Shown here piece by piece: positions 6,072 through 10,152 of a DNA stretch of 10,152 nucleotides. How positions within the stretch are numbered: the first letter of the stretch is position 1; the number at the start of each line of letters is the position of its first letter. This DNA comes from Myxococcales bacterium. Its GTDB lineage: Bacteria; Myxococcota; Polyangia; Fen-1088. Position numbers and translations under genes: made by a program. Where the stretch lies: NCBI GenBank assembly GCA_003159055.1, contig PMLH01000520.1, positions 1-10,152 of the forward strand, read 5' to 3'. The notes under the pieces are model-generated. The model was not told where the DNA came from. It searched no databases and was given only the letters and a program-made list of their open reading frames with translations.

Positions 6072-8309
6072 ATGGGCAAGGTCGCGATTCTCATCTGTCG
6101 GAGCTGCAAGATCGAGTCGTCGCTCGATCTTCCGGCGCTGGAAAAATTCGCTGCGAAGTGCGAAGGCGTGTGCCAGACCAAGTCTGCGCCTCTGCTTTGC
6201 GGTGAAAGTGGCGCCAAGGTCATCGAGGAGAGTCTGGCGGCGGGCGCGAATGCGCTGGTCATCGCAGCGTGTGCGACGCGCTTTCACACCGATGCCTTCG
6301 TGCGCGCGGCCTGCCACACGGAACGCGTGAGCCTGCGCGAGCTGGTGGTGGGTAGTCACGAGCCGAATCAGGAAGACACGCAGATGCTCGCCGAGGACAT
6401 GCTTCGCATGGGGGCCGTCCGGGCGTCGCGTGTGGAGTTGCCAGCCCCACAGCCTCTGCCTGCGGAGCGAAGCGTGCTGGTGGTTGGTGGTGGTCCAACC
6501 GGGATGGCGGCCGCACTCGGAATCGCTCGCGCTGGCTACAAGGCTGTCTTGGTCGAGAAAGAACCCGAGCTCGGCGGTTGGCTGCGCACTTGGAAGCGGA
6601 CGCTGCCGAGCCGTGCTCCGTACCGGGAGCTGGAATCTGCCGAGGCGGCGAGCCGACGGAAAGAAATCGAGGCGCAGCCCAACATCGAGGCTCATTGCGG
6701 CGCTACCGTGAAGCGCATCTCGGGGCAACCCGGACAATTCGAGGTCGAGCTCAAAGTCGGCGAGCGGGAGGTCGCAACCCGCGTCGGCGCCATCGTGCAA
6801 GCGACCGGCTTTAGACCCTACGACGCCTCCAAGCTTCCGCACTTGGGCTACGGGCAGTCTCCCGATGTGGTCACGAGCGTCGAGCTGGAACGGATGCTCG
6901 CCGAAGGGAGAGTTCGTCGTCCGTCCGATGGCAAGAAGCCGGCGAGAATCGCTTTCATTCAGTGTGCCGGTTCGCGGGATCCGCAGCACCTTCCGTACTG
7001 CTCGAACGTCTGCTGTCGCGTGACTTTCAAGCAGGCCTTGTGGCTGCGCGAGTTGGATCCGAGTTGCGAAGCATTCGTTCTCGCGAAGGAGATCCGCACG
7101 CCCGGTCTGCACGAGGATTTCTATCGGCGTGCGCAGGAGGATCGCGGCATCTTCATCACCAAGGGCGACGTGGTTGGGGTCGAAGCGAATGCGGGCGGCC
7201 TGGTGGTCCAACTCGGCAAGAGCCAACTCGGTGACGACGTGGAGGTGGAAGCCGACCTGGTGGTGCTTGCGGTGGGCATGGTCCCGGTGGCCGCCGACGG
7301 GCCTGCGCTGCGCGAGCTGAAGGACGCGCGCAGGAACCTGGGCAAAGGCGACGGCAACGCCGCCGTGCTGCAAGCGACCATCGACAAGTTGGCGCCCATC
7401 GAAGGAACGGAAATCCTTGGGCTCACCTACCGTCAGGGCCCCGATTTGCCCGCGCTGGAATATGGCTTTCCCGACTCGCACTTCATCTGTTTTCCCTACG
7501 AAACAAGGCGAACCGGCATCTACGCCGCCGGCTGCTTGCGCGCCCCGGGCGACCTCGAAAGCTGCCGCATCGACGGCGAGGGCGCGGCTTTGAAGGCAAT
7601 CCAGGCCATCGAACACTGCGCGCTCGGGGAGGCCATGCACCCGCGCTGGGGCGACATTTCGCCGCCCGCGTTCAATCTGCAACGCTGCACCCAATGCAAG
7701 CGGTGCACGGAAGAATGTCCGTTCGGCACTCTCGATGAGGACGAGAAGTGCACGCCCAAGCCCAATCCGGGGCGTTGCCGGCGGTGCGGCATCTGCCTCG
7801 GCGCGTGTCCGGAGCGAATCATCTCCTACGCCGACTACTCGATCGACATCGTCTCACGCATGATCAAGTCGATCGAGGTGCCGGGGGAATTCGACGAGAA
7901 GCCGCGCATCCTGATGCTCCTGTGCGAAAACGACGCGTTCCCGGCGCTGGAGCTGGCCGGATTTCATGGCCAACGCTGGAGCGCCTTTGTTCGCGCCATT
8001 TCGGTGCGCTGTCTGGGCGCGATCAACGTGGTGTGGTTGGCGGATGCCTTTGCGCGAGGCTTTGACGGCGTGCTGCTGCTCGGGTGCAAGCCCGGCGAGC
8101 AGACCCAGTGCCATTACACCCGCGGCAGCGAGCTGCTGGCCACCCGCAGCGAGAACATCAAGCAGAAGCTCAAGCAGATGGCGCTGGAAGATCAGCGTGT
8201 TCGGGTCGACCACGTCACCCTGTCTGACTATCTGACGCTGCCGAAGCTGATCGACGACTTCGTCAAGCAGCTCGACGCCTTGGGGCCCAATCCTTTCAAG
8301 GATTCGTGA
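6072..8309 (+). CDS. qmoB: QmoB, HdrA-like flavoprotein with ferredoxin and MvhD-like domains
   Basis: This 745-residue second flavoprotein of QmoABC is cytoplasmic. Domains in order: an N-terminal cysteine-containing domain (1-125; C9, C12, C30, C34, C43, C67, C81); an HdrA-like FAD domain beginning SVLVVGGGPTG (134-144), with FIQCAGSRD (295-303) and YCSNVCC (309-315); a second flavin segment with VVLAVGM (397-403) and IYAAGC (483-488); two [4Fe-4S] sites, C539/C542/C545/C549 and C569/C572/C575/C579; and a C-terminal MvhD-like domain (about 612-735) with C618, C647, C672 and C680, the four-cysteine pattern of the hydrogenase delta subunit that binds a [2Fe-2S] centre. This HdrA-plus-MvhD layout and length are those of QmoB in sulfate reducers. 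It shares its middle region with QmoA, so the two are paralogs. Its stop overlaps the qmoC GTG. Confidence 0.95.
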   Translation: MGKVAILICRSCKIESSLDLPALEKFAAKCEGVCQTKSAPLLCGESGAKVIEESLAAGANALVIAACATRFHTDAFVRAACHTERVSLRELVVGSHEPNQEDTQMLAEDMLRMGAVRASRVELPAPQPLPAERSVLVVGGGPTGMAAALGIARAGYKAVLVEKEPELGGWLRTWKRTLPSRAPYRELESAEAASRRKEIEAQPNIEAHCGATVKRISGQPGQFEVELKVGEREVATRVGAIVQATGFRPYDASKLPHLGYGQSPDVVTSVELERMLAEGRVRRPSDGKKPARIAFIQCAGSRDPQHLPYCSNVCCRVTFKQALWLRELDPSCEAFVLAKEIRTPGLHEDFYRRAQEDRGIFITKGDVVGVEANAGGLVVQLGKSQLGDDVEVEADLVVLAVGMVPVAADGPALRELKDARRNLGKGDGNAAVLQATIDKLAPIEGTEILGLTYRQGPDLPALEYGFPDSHFICFPYETRRTGIYAAGCLRAPGDLESCRIDGEGAALKAIQAIEHCALGEAMHPRWGDISPPAFNLQRCTQCKRCTEECPFGTLDEDEKCTPKPNPGRCRRCGICLGACPERIISYADYSIDIVSRMIKSIEVPGEFDEKPRILMLLCENDAFPALELAGFHGQRWSAFVRAISVRCLGAINVVWLADAFARGFDGVLLLGCKPGEQTQCHYTRGSELLATRSENIKQKLKQMALEDQRVRVDHVTLSDYLTLPKLIDDFVKQLDALGPNPFKDS

Positions 8310-9547
8310 ACGGCATGCCGACCGAAGCATCCAGCCAGCCCGAGCCCGCGCGAGTCCCCCGCAAGCAACGCCTGCGGCCGGATCGCGAGCTCCTCGGTCG
8401 CGTGCTCGACAGCGGCGGCGAAGATCTGCGCAAGTGCATGCAGTGTGCGACCTGCTCGAGCGTCTGCGAGATCCTCGACGGCGGCGCGCCGGGACCGCGG
8501 AAAGAAATGCTCTGGGCGCAGTGGGGCCTTGGCGATCGGCTGGCGAGCGATCCGAACCTTTGGCTCTGCCACCAATGTGGCGACTGTACACGGCGCTGTC
8601 CGCGCGGCGCGCGTCCCGGCGACGTGATGGCAGCGCTTCGGCGCGAGTGCATCGTGCACTATGCGTCGCCGCGCGCGTTCGGGCGTTGGGCCAATCGTCC
8701 GGCAAGCTGGGCCTGGATGCTGCTCGGGGCGCTCGGGGTGCTCCTCGGCGCCGCGGCCTTGTGGCAGCTGTCCGGAGCCGCATCCGTCGAGCTGGCGTTG
8801 ACCGGAAAGCGGGCGGTGTTTCCCTTCTGGACGCGGCTGCCACACGGGCTCCTCGGCAGCGTGTTCGGCGCGCTGCTCGCGTTCGACGTCTTGGTCTTGG
8901 TCAGGGGCGCGCATCGCTTCTGGCGAGCCATGATGGCGGCGCACGGGCAAGCGCCTGGGCAAGGCAATCGCCCACTTGGCCCAAGCTTGCGAGCGGCTCT
9001 GTCGCGCATCTTCTTTCACGACGACTTCGCAGCGTGTAGTGCGAGTCAAGCCCGTCGCCTGCATCACTTGCTCGTCGTGTTTGGGATGCTCGCACTTTGG
9101 CTTACCAGCCTCTGGGCGGTCACCGCCCGTTGGAATCCGTTGCTCGACGGCCTGGTGTATCCGCTCGGCTTTGGGAATCCCTGGAAGCTGATGGCGAACC
9201 TGGGCGGGATTTCGCTCGTGCTCGGCTCGTCGCTGATGCTCTGGGAACGGTGGCGCCGTCCACAGACTGCCGGCGCGCCGACCCATTCGGATTGGCTCCT
9301 GCTCGGCTTGTTGCTGCTGATCGCGCTTTCCGGCTTCGCCAGCGAAGGGCTTCATTGGCTGCGCATCGAGCCCCTGCGCTTCGTCGCCTATGCGGCGCAC
9401 CTGGTTCTCATTTTCGCTCTGATCTGGATGCTGCCGTATTCGAAGCTGGCACACGTCGTGTATCGGACGGTGGCGATGACCTTCGCCGAATACACCGGTC
9501 GTCGGGGGTTCAAGCGAAGCCAATCCGAGGGTGAGGGCAAACCGTGA
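8306..9547 (+). CDS. qmoC: QmoC, HdrC-HdrE-like fusion: FeS domain plus membrane cytochrome b
   Basis: This 413-residue membrane subunit of QmoABC takes electrons from QmoAB to the quinone pool or back. The N-terminal HdrC-like cytoplasmic domain (to about residue 120) has two [4Fe-4S] sites, C44/C47/C50/C54 and C88/C91/C94/C98. The C-terminal HdrE/DsrM/NarI-like part has about six hydrophobic segments near 133-153, 179-199, 252-272, 299-313, 328-348 and 355-376. H180, H253/H254, H350, H365 and H383 are candidate heme b ligands. The track-start GTG at 8306 makes a GTGA overlap with qmoB. An ATG at 8315, 12 bases after AAGGA (8298-8302), is an alternative start that would shorten the protein by three residues. 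Qmo membrane subunits are less conserved than QmoA/B, so the assignment leans partly on gene order. Confidence 0.92.
   Translation: MNGMPTEASSQPEPARVPRKQRLRPDRELLGRVLDSGGEDLRKCMQCATCSSVCEILDGGAPGPRKEMLWAQWGLGDRLASDPNLWLCHQCGDCTRRCPRGARPGDVMAALRRECIVHYASPRAFGRWANRPASWAWMLLGALGVLLGAAALWQLSGAASVELALTGKRAVFPFWTRLPHGLLGSVFGALLAFDVLVLVRGAHRFWRAMMAAHGQAPGQGNRPLGPSLRAALSRIFFHDDFAACSASQARRLHHLLVVFGMLALWLTSLWAVTARWNPLLDGLVYPLGFGNPWKLMANLGGISLVLGSSLMLWERWRRPQTAGAPTHSDWLLLGLLLLIALSGFASEGLHWLRIEPLRFVAYAAHLVLIFALIWMLPYSKLAHVVYRTVAMTFAEYTGRRGFKRSQSEGEGKP
9527..9537 (+). promoter_or_regulatory. Ribosome binding site of dsrJ inside qmoC
   Basis: GAGGGTGAGGG, two overlapping purine-rich matches, lies in the last qmoC codons and ends 6 bases before the GTG at 9544. 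It supports the GTG start, which overlaps the qmoC stop as GTGA, and suggests coupled translation. Confidence 0.6.
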
Positions 9548-9900
9548 ATTTGCGTCGCCGAAGCGCGGGGCTTGCGCTGATTCTGATGGCGTTGCCGCTT
9601 CTGTGTGCAGTGGTTGGGTTCGCTGCGCGCCCAACCGCGCAGACACCATGGCTGGAACCGGCGCGTGCGCAGACGACCTGCATTCTTCCCCGCGAGCAGA
9701 TGCGCTACCAGCACATGACCCATCTCAAGGCGCTACGCGACCGGGTGGTGCGGCAAGGAATGCGGGCCGAGCTGACCGGTGCGCAGCCGCAAGGAATCTC
9801 GTCGTGCCGCAATTGCCACGCCCAGCGCGAGCGCTTCTGTGACCGCTGCCACGAACAAGCCGGCGTGTCGCCCGACTGTTTCGGGTGTCACGCATATTAA
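9544..9900 (+). CDS. dsrJ: DsrJ-like membrane-anchored triheme cytochrome c
   Basis: This 118-residue periplasmic triheme cytochrome c resembles DsrJ of the DsrMKJOP complex. An N-terminal RRR and hydrophobic stretch (about 8-28) form a signal sequence that in the studied family member stays as a membrane anchor. Three heme-binding CxxCH motifs are packed at the C terminus: C88-H92, C99-H103 and C112-H116, the last two residues before the stop being A-Y. TTCILPREQMRYQHM (44-58), followed by RDRVVRQG (65-72), matches the conserved DsrJ core. C46 is the expected distal ligand of the unusual His/Cys heme, and M53, H57, M58 and H60 are candidates for the other distal ligands. It is separated from dsrOP by five genes, which is unusual. 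A small unrelated multiheme cytochrome is possible, but the conserved cysteine segment argues against it. Confidence 0.88.
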   Translation: MNLRRRSAGLALILMALPLLCAVVGFAARPTAQTPWLEPARAQTTCILPREQMRYQHMTHLKALRDRVVRQGMRAELTGAQPQGISSCRNCHAQRERFCDRCHEQAGVSPDCFGCHAY

Positions 9901-10016
9901 GAAGCCGGACCGGTGATCGTACGGCACGAACGGCGCGAGTGTCGTAATCGTACGCGACGCAATAGGATCCGGACGGTCGGTCGTGGCTGAAGTCGCTGGC
10001 CGGCGGTCCGAGCCCG
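9901..10016. other. Convergent intergenic region without a clear terminator
   Basis: This 116-base gap separates the 3' ends of the operon and of the opposing gene. It holds two related 16-base sequences, at 9913-9928 and 9944-9959, matching at 13 of 16 bases. Both contain ATCGTACG, with the palindrome CGTACG. Short complementary arms (CGGAC 9970-9974 with GTCCG 10006-10010) exist, but there is no T-run on either strand, so I cannot call an intrinsic terminator. Termination may be Rho-dependent. Confidence 0.5.
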
Positions 10017-10152
10017 CTACCCGAGAATCTCGCGAGCGCCGACGATCACCCGTTGAACGTCCGCGTCGGTCAGTTTCGGAGCGAGTGGCAGAGAAATCGT
10101 GTGTTCGCCGATGGCCCAGGCGTTGGGGAACTGCTCGGGGCGGAAGGCCCAG
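10017..10152 (-). CDS. C-terminal fragment of a DegT/DnrJ/EryC1-type aminotransferase (partial)
   Basis: On the minus strand an open frame enters from the right edge and ends at TAG (plus-strand 10017-10019), giving the last 44 residues of a protein. The tail WAFRPEQFPNAWAIGEHT followed by ISLPLAPKLTDADVQRVI and a closing REILG resembles the C terminus of DegT/DnrJ/EryC1/StrS PLP-dependent sugar aminotransferases, where a serine-leucine-proline-leucine strand, a L-T-D/E-D turn and a last helix are typical. Those enzymes make amino sugars for surface polysaccharides, glycans or secondary metabolites. The PLP lysine and all catalytic residues lie outside the window, so the function is inferred from the tail only. 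It converges on the sulfur operon and is probably unrelated to it, marking the operon boundary. Confidence 0.7.
   Translation of the reverse strand, partial: WAFRPEQFPNAWAIGEHTISLPLAPKLTDADVQRVIVGAREILG

Noticed and set aside
5487..7694. 735-codon open frame on the minus strand opposite qmoA-qmoB
   Set aside because: It is a shadow of well-supported genes with FAD and FeS motifs in the plus frame, and a GC-rich codon-position bias explains its length.
9901..10016. Intrinsic terminator between dsrJ and the opposing gene
   Set aside because: Only short, interrupted stems can be drawn and neither strand has a T-run, so a Rho-independent terminator cannot be supported.

Overview
The window is GC-rich bacterial DNA holding one tightly packed, plus-strand energy-metabolism operon (400-9900) of eight genes. 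Their order is dsrO-dsrP-aprB-aprA-qmoA-qmoB-qmoC-dsrJ. Every gene overlaps the next by 1 or 4 bases or is separated by only 2-3 bases, so it is almost certainly one transcript. It belongs to a dissimilatory sulfur-metabolising bacterium. Residue patterns in AprA (AMGLSAIN, GPVGAWFLLFKA) remind me more of sulfur oxidisers than of classical sulfate reducers, so sulfite oxidation to APS is the likelier direction, but this is from memory and not from an alignment. I cannot name the phylum.

Layout: 1-399 has no convincing gene. It carries a hairpin and a pair of near-identical 16-base direct repeats 22 bases apart, and is the presumed promoter/operator region. 400-1161 is a Tat-exported protein with four [4Fe-4S] sites (DsrO), and 1161-2399 is a ten-helix NrfD-type quinone-interacting membrane protein (DsrP). 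2399-4803 is the two-subunit APS reductase (AprBA). 4800-9547 is the quinone-interacting membrane oxidoreductase QmoABC, the usual partner of AprBA: two HdrA-like flavoproteins and an HdrC-HdrE-like cytochrome b fusion. 9544-9900 is a short membrane-anchored triheme cytochrome c (DsrJ). After a 116-base gap with no clear terminator, the 3' end of a converging minus-strand gene resembling the C terminus of DegT/DnrJ/EryC1 sugar aminotransferases runs off the right edge.

How the genes fit together: AprBA interconverts sulfite plus AMP with APS in the cytoplasm and passes electrons to QmoAB, whose membrane subunit QmoC reaches the quinone pool. DsrO, DsrP and DsrJ are normally the periplasmic and membrane half of the five-subunit DsrMKJOP complex. 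Here that half flanks aprBA-qmoABC while dsrM and dsrK are absent from the operon. QmoC resembles DsrM in its membrane domain and carries FeS clusters of its own, so a mixed QmoABC-DsrJOP assembly linking the cytoplasmic APS reductase to a periplasmic triheme cytochrome is an attractive, untested idea. It is the most interesting thing in the window.
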